A DNA stretch of 64,000 nucleotides from Prorocentrum cordatum (Eukaryota; Sar; Dinophyceae; Prorocentrales; Prorocentraceae). The first letter of the stretch is position 1. Every line of letters starts with the position of its first letter. The DNA is taken from the NCBI GenBank assembly GCA_963575745.1, contig CAUYUJ010020248.1, positions 259,564-323,563 of the forward strand, read 5' to 3'. Below the pieces are notes generated by a model. That model ran no database searches. It worked only from the letters and a program-made list of their open reading frames with translations, and was not told the origin of the DNA. This document shows positions 1 through 12,740 of this stretch, piece by piece. The position numbers were made by a program, and so were the translations under genes.

Positions 1-448
1 GACGGGCAGGTCGGGCGTGCCCAGTCGGCCAGGTCAAGCGGGCGGGTCGCTGCAGCGTCAACCCATCATGGAGGAAGTTTCGAGCGACATGCGCAAGTAA
101 ATCGTTAGAACACCTAAGCGAGAGCGTGATTCCTGAGTCTTGGGGGCATGGCGCCGCAATCCATCGAGGAAGCAATACGCGAGAGCGCGGTTCCTGCGTA
201 AAGTATGACGAACCCCTTCGCGAGAGCGCGACTTTGAAATGACATACATTACGTATGAGGACGTTTCAGGCAGGAGCCGTTGTTGTTGTTACCCGGGGGC
301 CAGGGCCGCAGCTTGACGGTCAAATTTGATTATTATGGAAAAAAAGGGTGCTCGCCCCGGGATGCCCACTTGGATTGAAAAAAAACAAACAGCACCTGGA
401 CGTGGGGGATCAACTATGACTCTTCAATAGATGTAAACATTCAACGCC
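1..448. other. no gene recognised
   Basis: There is no coding signal I can support here. Positions 110-235 carry three loose copies of a GCGAGAGCG(T/C)G motif spaced by 60-70 bases, which is why a short minus-strand open frame survives. Confidence 0.4.
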
Positions 449-601
449 GTGTCCGTCACCGTCACTATCATGAACCACCTTCATCAGCATCCTCGTTGTT
501 ATCACAAGCATCATCAACATCAGCATCGTCAACAGCAGCATCATCCTCATTCTACACCCATTAGCATCATCATCGTCGTCATCCTCAGCATCATCATAAG
601 T

Positions 602-650
<49 letters not shown>

Positions 651-781
651 GCATCGTCATCATCACCAGCAGCATCATCACCATCCTAATCATCAGCAGC
701 ATCATCATCCGCATCATCATCACCATCATCAGCATCAGCATCATCATCGTCATTGTCACCAGCAGCGCCATCGGAGTCATT

Positions 782-830
<49 letters not shown>

Positions 831-1205
831 CCATCACCAAAATCATCACCATCATCATGAGCATCATCGTCAGCATCAGCACCATCAACATGAACATCGG
901 CATCACCAGGAACACCATCAGTATTATCACTATCACATGTATTATCAGCATTATCAGCATCGTCCTTACAACCTCTTCATCCTCCTTCCTCCTAATCATC
1001 ACCATCATCATCATACTCATCCCCCAAATCACCTTCATCAACCTCGTCTTTAATAGCACCAGCAGCATCATAATCCGAACCAACTTCATCATCATCGGCA
1101 AAAGCATCAGCAGCATCGTCATCACCATCACCGAGGCCATCAACATCAACATCAACATCATCATCAGCATCAGCAGCATCATCAGCAGCATCATCACCAT
1201 CACCC
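449..1205 (+). repeat. CAT/CAG trinucleotide array
   Basis: This is an imperfect (CAT)n array with interspersed CAG, CGT and CCT triplets on the plus strand. All three plus-strand frames stay open and read poly-His, poly-Ile or poly-Ser, so the long open frames over it (to 1870 on plus, to 547 on minus) are consequences of the repeat and not evidence of protein. Confidence 0.9.
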
Positions 1206-1227
1206 CACCATCATCACAATCACCGAG

Positions 1228-1725
1228 GCAATTCGCGGTCGCCTCCCACTTTCGCCTCCCACTTTGGCCTCCCGCTTTCGCCTCCCGCTTTCGCCTCCCG
1301 CTTTCGCCTCCCGCTTTCGCCTCCCGCTTTCGCCTCCTGCTTTCGCCTCCCGCTTTCGCCTCCCGCTTTCGCCTCCCGCTTTCGCCTCCCGTTTTCGCCT
1401 CCCGTTTTCGTCCCCGTTTTCGCCGGTTTCGTCTCCATCTTTCGCCGTCTGCCTTCGCCTCCCGTTTTCGCCTCCCGCTTTCGAATGCCGTTTCCGCCTC
1501 CCGAGCGAAGGCCGGAGGCGACAGCGAAAGCGGGAGGCGAAAGCGAAAGGGGAAGGTGGAAGCGAACGCGGGAGGCGAAAGCGAAAGCGGGAGGCGAAAG
1601 CGAAAGCGGAAAGCGAAGGCGGGAGGCAAGAGTGGGAGGCGAAAGCGAAAGCGGGAGGCGAAAGCGAAAGCGGGAAACGAAAGCGAAAGCGGGAGGCGAA
1701 AGTGGGAGGCGAAAGCGAATCGCCT
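1228..1725. repeat. 13-bp minisatellite in inverted halves
   Basis: Positions 1228 to about 1495 are tandem copies of a 13-bp unit, CGCCTCCCGCTTT, with point variants. From about 1507 to 1725 the same unit runs in the opposite orientation (AAAGCGGGAGGCG). The two arms are each over 200 bp with only a few bases between them, so the block is a large near-palindrome able to form a long hairpin. Confidence 0.85.
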
Positions 1726-1829
1726 CCCACTGTCGCATCTGTTGCTTGTCGTGAATGTGTCTTTGTCTTGTCGTGTTTGTGTACTTCCTTGTCATGAATG
1801 GGTCCTCCTGTCCTCCCTTTGCACCCCGC

Positions 1830-2040
1830 TGGCTTTAAAACTGCCAACATATATCCACCCCAAGGCATGAAACTGCCACAGATATATGCGCACCCCGTCG
1901 CCAAAAACTGCCAGCAATGTATCCTCAACCCGCTGGATCAAAAACTGTCAGCGATCTATCATCACGACATATTATCACGCCCTTGCTTAAAACTGCCATC
2001 GGTGTATCCTCACCCCCGGAGATACAACTGCCATCTAACG
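1830..2040. repeat. degenerate ~34-48 bp tandem repeat
   Basis: Six copies of AAAACTGCCA (or a one-base variant), each followed by a TATATCC-like and a CACCCC-like stretch, begin near 1837, 1869, 1910, 1945, 1989 and 2025. Unit length varies from about 33 to 48 bases. No coding potential is seen. Confidence 0.75.
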
Positions 2041-2650
2041 GCTCAGTCAGTTGAGTCAGGTCAGTCAGCCAAGTCAATTCAGTCAGTTTACCTTACAAAA
2101 ATCCGACGACCCCTTGTGAGTCTCTAGTGTAAGCGCGTGAGAGCCTCCCCCCACCCAGAATCCCTCACCAGGGACTCCCAACCGAGATTTCGCCCCCCCC
2201 CTCTCGACCCCCAGGAACGCGCCATGGAAGGATAGAGGCCCCCCTGCGACCCAAGAGGGCCCCAAGGCGCACCCAACACGGTCCAAGGAGGCCCAGAGTC
2301 GCTAAACGAGTTTCCCAAAATACAAAACGGCCCCCAGACGGCCCAAGATGACCCCAAGACATCCTAAAAACCGTTCAAGAGGCCTCTCAAGATAACCCAA
2401 CAAGCCAAACATCGTCGAAACACATACAGACAACATACGTTTTTAGCGAAAACGACCCTTCGGCCTTCACGGCGTTGAAAACAGCCCCAAGGAGCCGAAG
2501 ACCGTTCCAAGAAGCTCACGTGATCGCCTTCCGACGACCGAAGATCCCCCGCGACGCCGCCAGGACGCACATGGAAACTTCCTAGGGGCTCGCCACAAAC
2601 AGGTGGCCCAGAATCGCCCCTCCCCCTGATGTAAGAGGTCGGCGGATGTG
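2041..2650. other. non-coding, CAGTCAGT and CCCAAGAGG-like repeats
   Basis: Positions 2041-2090 are a degenerate CAGTCA microsatellite. Positions 2150-2420 contain scattered CCCAAGA/CCCCAGGA words like those at the right end of the window (63830-63975). I see no gene. Confidence 0.4.
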
Positions 2651-2654
2651 GCGT

Positions 2655-3192
2655 AAGCCTTTATCATCGTCACCATCATCATCCTCATCCTCATCCTTAT
2701 CCTCTCATCCTCATCCTGATCATCGTCATCATCATCACCGCCATTATCATCATCAGCATCATCATCACCATGTTCATCATTATCATTATCATCAACATCA
2801 TCAGCAGCATCATCATTACCATCATCCTCCTCATCATCATCACCCTTACCATCATCAGCAGCATCATGATCACCAGCATCATCATTAGCAGTAGCAGCAG
2901 CAGTAGCATAATCTCCAGCAGCATCAGTATCAGCATCAGTATCAGCGTTATCAGCATCGCCATCATCATCATCAGCATCGGCATCATCATCATAAAGAGC
3001 ATCAGCATCAGCATCAGCATCATCATGGTCAGAATCGTCATCATCGTCATCGTCATCGTCATCGTCATCATCTTCATCACCAGCATCATCATCGTCATCA
3101 GTATGATCCCCGTCATCATCAGAATCATCATCAGCAGCATCATCGTCATCCTCATCGTCATCAACATCATCATCGTCGCCATCATCGTCACA
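2655..3192 (+). repeat. CAT/CAG trinucleotide array
   Basis: Imperfect CAT/CAG/CGT triplet array, same plus-strand orientation as the array at 449-1205. Open frames over it are repeat artefacts. Confidence 0.9.
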
Positions 3193-4345
3193 GATCTATC
3201 ACCACCGCAGCCACACCTCCGCCAGCACCGTCAGCATTCCAACCCTCAGCATCACCACGATTACAATCGCTATCATGGCCACCGTCGTCATACTCCGATG
3301 GCGACAGCGAAGAAGCCTAATTACCCCATCTCCTCCGAATTCCTCCCCCTCAGCATCACCACCAGCAGCAGCGAAGGAGCCTTCTCGCCGACGCCGGCCG
3401 AGGCCCGGCGCTCCGGCCGCGGGGGGGCGAGAGCAGGGAAGACCCGGCGCCGCGGCCCGAGCGGCGGGCAGGGACTCCGCTCTCCGGAAGAAGAGCGCGG
3501 ACACGCGCCTCTCGGAGGCCGGCGCGGTCGGCGCCACCGCCGTCGTCGCCGCCGTCGCCGCCTGCAGTGGACGTCGTAGTGATCGTGCCGCTCCTTGTCC
3601 GTGCTCCTCCTGCTCCGCCCCCGTTCTGCTCCGCCATTCCCCCTCGTCCTCCCCCGCCTCCCCCACGTCCTCCTCCACCCCCATCGTCCGCCTCCGTCAA
3701 TCGCAGACCCAAAAGCTGACCCCCCCGCCTCAATCTCCTTCTCACTCGAAGGGTGTACTAGGTAGAAGTGAGTGTGGTGTCCACAGAATGGGTTCCAAAG
3801 CGCAAAAGGATGCTAGATGACGAGGCGCTGAAGAGCATGGACACGCTCCTGGTTATCTGCCGTGCTGAATTGTTGAAACAGAACGCCTGCTTGAAGATAG
3901 AGGCAGCTTGACCCTCGCAGTGTACCTTGATCCTTGCAGCGTAGACATGTTCCATCATCCTCCTGCACCGTCCTCATTCCAAATCGTTCATCCCACATTA
4001 TCCTGCTCCTCCACTCGTCGTCGTCCTCCTCCTCCTCCTCTCGAAGCCAATCGCGCCTCCTCCTCCTCCTCCCTTCAGAAGAACGGCGAGAAGCAAATTC
4101 GGGAGGAGAGACAGAGGGGGAAGAGGACGACAACGAGAACGAGGAAGAGGAGATGGACGGCGACAGGACGGAGGAGGGGAAAAGAAGGACGAAGAGGCGC
4201 GCGTGCAACGCAGACATGGTCGTCAAGACGTGCTCGCTGGGAAGCCATACCCCTGTAAAACGCAAGAGCAAAGGAGGGGGGAGAGAGGAGGAGGGATGAG
4301 GAGAAACGATGGTGAAAACCGACTCGGGGGGGAAAGCATCGAGCT
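3193..4345. other. GC-rich, no supported gene
   Basis: GC-rich sequence with short CCG/CTC/TCG triplet runs (3540-3680, 4011-4070) and a purine-rich stretch 4078-4200. Open frames exist in several overlapping frames but none shows a recognisable domain or a credible splice structure. Confidence 0.4.
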
Positions 4346-4349
4346 GCAA

Positions 4350-4505
4350 TTGGCGATACACTCCCGATAGATCGACGCTTGGTCCCCGATAGCAAGTTCG
4401 CACGCTCCTGGGCGGGGCAGGCCAACGGGCCGATGTCAGCGATGAATGGGCGATTCGGGGTCGATGCGTTCCCCCCTGAGCTTCTCCTTCCTGACGTTGC
4501 CCCTT
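4350..4505. repeat. dispersed repeat family C, copy 1
   Basis: The segment with GGCGATACACTCCC, then GATGAATGGG and GGTCGATGCGTTCCCCCCTG, is repeated at 59215-59360 with the same order of blocks (GGCGATAC, GATGAATGGG, GGTCGATGCATCCCCCCTG, then AACGTTGCCCCT against GACGTTGCCCCT here). The other copy lies inside an intron of the cap-binding gene, so this may be an introner relic. Confidence 0.6.
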
Positions 4506-4811
4506 GGTTTTCGAGCCATGGCTCGGCTCTGCGGCGGCCTTTCGGGACGACCCCGGGCACCCCGGGAGCGTTCTCGGCGAGGCGCAGCTGCCAGAAAGCA
4601 TCCCGAGGCTGGACAGCCGCCGAGCACCAACGAAAACCTCCGAAAACCTCGCACCTCGAAACACGAAAACCTCATACCTCAACCCCCATGCCCCTGAGCG
4701 AGGAAGTGATCCTCGTCCCCTCAAGGGACGACGATGACTAGCGAGGCCTCCTGAGAGGCAGCGACAAGCACGTCTGGTCGAACGGCCTCGTCTCCCACCA
4801 CCTGCCAGGCG

Positions 4812-4902
4812 GCACACACACACACACACACACACTTGTTTGGCGTCGCGGCCCCGCGCGCAGCGGCATGGCGGAAACACACACACACACACACACACAC
4901 GC
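4812..4902. repeat. two CA dinucleotide tracts
   Basis: (CA)n tracts at about 4813-4833 and 4876-4900 are separated by 40 bases of GC-rich sequence. Confidence 0.9.
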
Positions 4903-4935
4903 GATCGCTCGCCCCGCCTGCGAAGCGACGCAGCG

Positions 4936-5135
4936 TCCCTTACTACTCCTTCTCCTTCTCCTGCTCCTCCTCCTCCTCCCCCTCCTCCTCCTCCTCCTCT
5001 TCCTCCCCCTCCTCCTCCTCCCCCTCCTCCTCCCTCCTCCTCATTCTCCTCCGCCTCCTTCTCGTCCTCCACCTCCTCCTCCTCCTCCTCCTCCACCTCC
5101 TTCTCGTCCTCCTCCTCCACCTCCTCGTCGCCATC
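4936..5135 (+). repeat. CTC trinucleotide array
   Basis: (CTC)n/(CCT)n array passing directly into the CAT array that follows. The same CTC-then-CAT order recurs at 49310-50860 and 51960-52430. Confidence 0.9.
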
Positions 5136-5139
5136 AGCA

Positions 5140-6790
<1,651 letters not shown>

Positions 6791-6831
6791 TAATCCTCCT
6801 CCTGCTGCTCCTCCTCCACGAGAAGGAGGGG

Positions 6832-7030
6832 CGGCAACGCCGCAGGCGGCAGAGGCGGCGGCAAAGGCGTCAACGCTGAAACCAACTGCAAAGGTAGTAG
6901 CGGCAACGGCGCCAGCGGCGACGGCGCCGGCGGCAATGGCGCTGGCGGCAACGACGCTGGCGGCGGCAACGGCGGTGGCAACCGCGGCGACGGCGATGGC
7001 GACGCCAGCGGAGACGGCGGCGGCGCTGAG
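6832..7030 (+). repeat. GGC/GCA/ACG alanine-like triplet array
   Basis: Imperfect array of GGCGGCAACGGCG-type triplets. The plus-strand open frame over it reads almost only Ala and Thr. No flanking coding sequence is recognised. Confidence 0.75.
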
Positions 7031-8278
7031 TCGAGAGCCGCATCTTGATAGTTGACAAACAGTGCACCTGTATCGCTATTGGCTGGTTCAAGCTTCAAGA
7101 CCATCCGCCACCGTGCCGCGAGTCACTGAGTGGAATGTTATCTGGCCTTTTTGAAGCCGTGTTGTATCCAGAGGGGCAAACCATGCTACCTGGGGGGGGA
7201 GCGGCTGGAGTTGACGATCTCGGCGGCTGCGGCAGGGTAGCACCGCAGAGTGCCTGACCCTGGAAATACCACGTTGCACACTAGCATGCCAGACCCTGCC
7301 AGCACCGCGAATACTCGAGAGCGCCACGGCATGTCTGTGAGCAGCACGCACACCTCTGAATGGCTTTCGAACGTTACCGCTCAAGTACGGGAGGGGGGAG
7401 GGGGGAGGGGGAGATCACCTGCGCTACCCCTTGGAGGTCCCGACGACGATGACAGATGATGCCCACGGATTAGCTCCAGACCAAGCTGATGGAGCGTGTC
7501 GGCCCTCAGCGGGCCAAGTGCTGCTGAGAGGCGGCAAGCCCCGCGGCGCATCCCGACACACCGCACCATACCCACACCGCCGAAAGAAGCTGCCACTGCC
7601 ATTGCTGCAACAACCTCCCACTCCAGCATGAATAACACTTGAACCGCTGAGAAATTCCCAGCAGCGGTGGCGACAGCGGGAGGGGTCCCCAAGAGGAGCA
7701 GGGTTTCCTCCACCTACACTGAATTCTGGCACGGGCGGCCAGAAAACGGCGAAGAGCCAGATCATTCGGGGCACCCAGGGACCTGGCTGACCCCACGGGT
7801 TGGGTCCGAGAAGGGCCGCTTGTGTTGAAAAAGCGGCGCGTCTTATGCTACGCCGCCTCACGACGCTGCCAGCCGACGACTACACAGATAGGGCAAGCCC
7901 TGCCGAGGCCCAGGGGCTTGGTCGTCGCACACTGAAAGTGTTCTTGCAGACCAAGAAGGTCTCTCCAACCTCGGCCTCTGAGCGCGGGGTCAGTTCACAC
8001 CATCCGATACCATGGGCCTGGGCGAATTGCACCACACGCTGGAAGCTCGGTGGGGCATCCGCAGGTCCACACCCTAAATATCCTGTCGAAGACCACGGGG
8101 TGTGGTCACCTTCGCCCGCAGACGCCGCTTGCACTGCCAACGGGACGGGCCGACCCGAACACACTCGTGAACACATCGGACGAGGAAGACGAGGAAAAGG
8201 ATTACTCGGCCACACGCGACAGTGGGGGCGCCCAGGCGCCACCACCGTGCCGGGCCAGGGCCGCCCTGGGCCCCGGCG
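7031..8278. other. no gene recognised
   Basis: GC-rich unique-looking sequence with overlapping open frames on both strands. No conserved domain, spliced leader or convincing splice pattern was seen. Confidence 0.35.
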
Positions 8279-8280
8279 TG

Positions 8281-8420
8281 GAGGGAGGAGGAGGAGGAGG
8301 AGGAGGAGGAGGAGGAGGAGGAGGAGGAGGAGGAGGAGGAGGAGGAGGAGGAGAGGGGAGGGGGAGGGGAGGGGGAAGAGGAGGAAGAGGAGGAGGAGGA
8401 GGAGGAGGAGGAGGAGGGGC
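8281..8420 (+). repeat. GGA trinucleotide array
   Basis: (GGA)n/(GAG)n array with an interrupted GGGGA middle. Poly-Gly, poly-Glu and poly-Arg open frames here are artefacts. Confidence 0.95.
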
Positions 8421-8739
8421 GATCGTTGCGCACGATGCGACAGCAGCGGCCTGCTCACTCGGGTTTGAAGACCGCCGCGTCCCCCGAAGGCCGCGGGCGA
8501 AGGGCCCCTTCCTGCGTGTAGCCGAAAGGACGAGGAGGAGAAGCGAACGACCCCGAAGAGAAGAAAGGGCGGCCAAGAGCAAGAGACGAACGAGGCCCGT
8601 CCAGGGGCAACTGCTGCTCTCGCGGAAGTTCTGCGATCTCGGCAACCTCGGCTGACCTCGAAGCACGGCTTAACCCGCCGATCGCGGGCGGCCGCGAAAC
8701 GAACACGAGCGCGGAGCGCGCGGGAGGCAGGCGCGGAAA

Positions 8740-8872
8740 GGGCGAGGGGGAGGAGGAGGAGGAGGAGGAGGAGAAGGAGGAGGAGGAAGAAAAGGAACAA
8801 GAGGAAGAAGAAAACGAAGAAGAAAAAGAAGAGGAGGAGAAGGAGGAGGAAGTGGAGGAAGAGGAAGAACCC
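8740..8872 (+). repeat. GGA/GAA purine array
   Basis: Purine-only (GGA/GAA)n array, more degenerate than the one at 8281. Confidence 0.9.
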
Positions 8873-9159
8873 TTCGCCGGGCCCGCACCGCCCCGCCCCT
8901 CCGGAACGCGGCCGCGCCACCTGGGCTCCCCGGCCGCGTCGCCGTCGCAGGCGGCGATGCCGCAGAAGCGCGCGGGGCAGCTCTGGGAGCGGCGGGCGTC
9001 TGTCGGACCGCGCACGGCACGCGGCGACGGCGGCGGCAATGGCAGCGGCGACGATGAAAATGACTCCGACGGAGGGACCCCGCATGAGCATCTGTTTGGC
9101 TTGCCCTTAGCCCTTCCCTCCTCGCCCTGGCGGACACCCTCATCTCGCCTTCTGCTCTG

Positions 9160-9375
9160 CCCTCTCCTCCTCCTCCTCCTCCTCCTCCGCCTCCTCCTCT
9201 CCTCCTCCTCCTCCCTCCCTTTCTCCTCCTCCTCCTCCCCCTCCTCCTCCTCCTCCTCCTCCTCCTCCTCTCCTCCTCCCTCCTCCTCCTCCTCCTCTTC
9301 TTCCTCTTATTCCTCCTCCTCCTCCTCCTCCTCATCCATCTTCTCCTCCTCCTCCTCCTCTTCTCCACTTGCTCC
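9160..9375 (+). repeat. CTC trinucleotide array
   Basis: Pyrimidine array (CTC)n, the opposite strand sense to the GGA arrays just upstream. Confidence 0.9.
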
Positions 9376-9644
9376 TCATCCTCACCCTCTCCCTACCCCT
9401 TCCCCGTCCTCATCCTTCCCCTGCTTCTTCTCCAGGTGCTCCCCCAGTTCTCCCTGGTCGGGGCAAGCAAATCGATTGTCTTCGGCGCCGTCGCCGCCTC
9501 GGCCAGCGCGCGCGCGTTCGCCGACGGCTGGTTCGCGAAGCCTTTGGGACAGCCCCGCGGGCCATGCCTTTGGGTCAACCTCGCGGGCCGCTGGGTCGCG
9601 GGGGCAGGCCGTCGGGACAACCCCGCGGGCCAGACCATTGGGAC

Positions 9645-9795
9645 AACCCCAGTGAATGCGTACTACACGTGTCCCAGTGGGTGCGTGCCGGAGCACGTCC
9701 CAAAGGGTGCGCGTGCACTATACCGTACGTGTCCCACTGGATGCGTGCAAAGCACGTCCCAAAAGGGTGCGCGTACTACACGTGTCCAATTGGAT
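9645..9795. repeat. ~60-bp tandem repeat
   Basis: Two to three copies of a unit containing ACGTGTCCCA(G/C)TGG, TGCGTGC, CACGTCCCAAA and GGGTGCGCGT. It leads directly into the ~161-bp array. Confidence 0.7.
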
Positions 9796-10690
9796 CCCAT
9801 AGGGAGGAGCCCCCGCTCGAGACTTCCTCGCGAGCCACTCACAGACGAGGCCCCAGCTCGAGACTTCCTGCGCCTTCATGCTCGAGGAGCCGTGACGACG
9901 GTTACAAAATTTGCATGGCCACGTACGTTTGGATTACCAACACGAAGCGCGTGCCCCATAGGGAAGGGGCTCCCGCCTGAGACTTCCTCGCCATTCACTC
10001 ACAGACGAAGCCCCCGCCTGAGACGCCCTCCAGATTCAGGCCTGAGGAACCCGAAAATCACGACAATTACAGGGTTGAGGATGACCGCTCGGATTACCAA
10101 CGTGAAATGCGGGACCCACATGGAGGGGGCTCCCGCACGAGACTTCCTCACAGTTCCCTCACAAGAGAGGCTGCCGCCGGATACGTTCTCCATATGGACG
10201 CCTCAGGAATCCAAAAGCGACGACAGTTACAAGGTTGAGGATGACCCGCTCGGGTTACCAACGTGATTTGCGGGGCCCATAGGGAGGGGGCTCCCGCCTG
10301 AGACTTCCTCACAATTCACTCACAAACGAGGCTGCCGCCTGATACTTCGTACATATTCAGGCCTGAGGAGCTCAAACCTGGGGACAGTTACAAGGTTGAG
10401 GATGGCCCGCTCGGATTACCTACATAAAATGTGGGACCCATAGGGAGGAGCCTCCCGCCTGAGATTTCCTCACCATTCACTCACAGACGGAGCTCCCGCT
10501 TGATACTTCCTCCATATTCAAGCCTCACGAGCCCAGGAGCGACGACAGTTACAAGTATGAGGACAACCCGCTCGGATTACCAAAATGAATTGCGGGACCC
10601 ATAGGGAGGGGGCTCCCGCCTGAGACTTCCTCACAATTCACTCACAGACGAAGCTCCCGCTTGATACTTCCCCCAGATTCAAGCTAAGGA
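9780..10690. repeat. ~161-bp tandem repeat, about 5.6 copies
   Basis: The landmark CCCATAGGGAGG (or a one-to-three base variant) recurs near 9788, 9955, 10113, 10274, 10436 and 10596, giving a period of about 158-166 bp. Each unit also holds GAGACTTCCTC, ATTCACTCACA, GACGACAGTTACAA and CTCGGATTACC. Units differ by substitutions and small indels and do not hold one reading frame. Confidence 0.85.
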
Positions 10691-10699
10691 ATGAGTGAT

Positions 10700-10935
10700 G
10701 ACGAAGTGGTGCATGAGTCAGTGATAATGATGGTCAGTGGGTGGATGATGATGATCGAGTGATGGTGGTATATGGTGATCATGATGGTGGGTGTGAGTGT
10801 GGGGATGAGTGAGTGTGTGAGTGATGACGATGCAGTGAATGAGTGGGGCGGAGAGGGGGGTGAGTAAGTGAGTGTGAGAGTGTGTGATGATGATGATGAT
10901 GATGATGAGGAGGAGGAGGAGGAAGAGAAGGGGGG
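10700..10935. repeat. GTGA/GATG and GGA microsatellite block
   Basis: Degenerate GTGAGTGA and GATGATGG repeats end in a short (GAT)n and (GGA)n run at 10885-10932. Confidence 0.8.
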
Positions 10936-10939
10936 AGAG

Positions 10940-11788
10940 ATCCTACGCGGGGGGCGCAAAGAAACCAAAAACCCCGCTTTGGATGTGGGGAATGACGGCC
11001 TTCTCCTCCATCCTCTTCCTTGCGCCGAATGCCAACCGCGGTCGTGGCGGTCCCGCTTGCCCTCGGGGGGGGTCCCTGAGCTCCGCACCTTCTGTACTGA
11101 CCCAGGCTGATGCACGGACAATGCTTATCGGCCCCTAGCACTGGGCGCTGGGGAAGGCGCGTGGGTCATAAACTCCACTCCCGTGCGCACCAGATGGTGA
11201 AGGCGAACGGCCCTTCAGCTTGACCACCAGTCCAATGAGAACCAGCACGAAGTTTCCCCTTGTCGCACGGGCGTGCCGGTCACACGCTCGCGTTCTCAAC
11301 GAGCACTCTTAACCAAAGTCCATTCTGGGAGTCATTCAGGCTTTCGGAATATGTTTTGCAATGTTCTGGAACATCGTCAAGGTTCGTTTTGTTAGTTTTC
11401 AAAATAGCGAGAGCGCATGATTGACATTGTCTGCAAAAGAAATCCACGCGCGACAACTAAAATCCGTGAGAGACGCCAAATGTGCGACTACATCGGCCCA
11501 ATGAAAGTTCCTTGAATTTTCATCGCGACGCTGGCCGGCGGAAGTCGACGGAAATAAAACGAGGCGGAAGACGGGGGAAGGCCGTCGGAAGGCTTGCGGA
11601 TGTCAGTGGAAGTAATCGAGCCTAGCAACGTAGTCTTCTTCCGTGGGCCGGGCGGGATCCCGCCAGGCTTATTCCGCTTTAAGATTATAAGCTTAGTTCA
11701 GGACGATTAAAATCCTACCCACTAAATTATCCCAGTGCGACCCTACCTAGGAGTTGGAACCCGTAGGAAAGCAGCATTAGTAGTAACA
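10940..11788. other. no gene recognised
   Basis: Sequence of lower GC than its surroundings, without a supported open frame, domain or repeat unit. Confidence 0.4.
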
Positions 11789-12188
11789 GTAACGCTAAGC
11801 TAAAGCTAAGCTAAAGCTAAGCTAAAGCTAAGCTAAAGCTGAGCTAAAGCTAAGCCACAGCTAAGCTAAAGCTAAGCTAAAGCTAAGCTAAGCTAAAGCT
11901 AAGCTGAAGCTAAGATCAAGCTAAGCTAAAACTAAGCTAAAGCTAAGCTAAAGCTAAGCTAAAGCTAAGCTCAAGCTAAGCTAAAGCTAAGCTAAAGCTA
12001 AGCTACAGCTAAGATCAAGCTAAGCTAAAGCTAAACTAAAGCTAAGCTCAAGCTAAGCAAAAGGCTAAGCGAAAAGCTAAGCGAAACGCTAAGCGAAACG
12101 CTAGGCTAAAGCTTAGCTACAGCTAAGCTAAAGCTAAGCTAAAGCTAAGCTAAAGCTAAAGCTAAAGCTAAAGCTAAAGCTAAAGCTC
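11789..12188 (+). repeat. 11-bp satellite of AGCTAAAGCTA units
   Basis: About 36 near-perfect copies of an 11-bp unit built from alternating AGCTA and AAGCTA. Variants are GATC for GCTA, single-base changes, and AAAGGCTAAGCG-like units in 12055-12110. The last units shorten to a 6-bp AAGCTA period. AGCT is a self-complementary tetramer. Confidence 0.95.
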
Positions 12189-12389
12189 CCAGGGGACTGG
12201 GGGGAACCGCGGGGCGGGGACTGGGGGAACCGCCCGGGGCGCTTTCCACTGCCCGGCCCCTTTAAGCTAGAGAGTAATAACCCTTCTAGGCAGAGCCTAG
12301 GTAGGGAAAAATGGGGTAGAGTAAAATCCCGGGTCGTTCACGGATCCCGCCATGCTGGGATCGGCTCGAAGTAAAGTGGGGGTCATAAG

Positions 12390-12740
12390 TCTTTTAAGTT
12401 GCAGTATCCTTGCCGTGTTGGGGCCGTCTTGAAGTCATCTTGAGATCATCTCCCGGTCGCGTTTGGATCACGCAGTCGTCGCATGGTCATTATGGGGCCA
12501 CCTTGGGCGCGCTTGGATCCATCTTGTTGCCATCGGGCCATCTCGGCGTCACGCGTTGCTCATGTGTTTTGTCATCTGCGAGTCGGCCTGAAACAGTCCA
12601 GAATCCATGGCGGGATCGTGTTGGGGTGACATCCTCCTGGGGCCGTCTGGACGTTATCGTCCGTGGCCTGAGGCCCTCCTGGAAGCATGTGGTGGCCATG
12701 GGGCGTCTTGGGATCGCGTGCGTGGGAGCGCTGAGCACGC
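12390..12740. repeat. degenerate GGCCATCTTGG-type repeat
   Basis: Loose copies of words such as TTGGGGCCGTCTTGAAGTCA, GGGGCCACCTTGGGCGC and GGGCCATCTCGGCGTCA follow each other at 25-60 base intervals. They are too divergent to define a unit precisely. Confidence 0.5.

Noticed and set aside
449-1870. 473-codon plus-strand open frame and overlapping long minus frames
   Set aside because: They run over a CAT array and an inverted 13-bp minisatellite; several frames are open at once and the translations are homopolymeric.
9780-10690. CRISPR array
   Set aside because: Regular spacing exists, but the whole ~161-bp unit is repeated, without short conserved repeats separated by unique spacers, and the DNA is eukaryotic nuclear.
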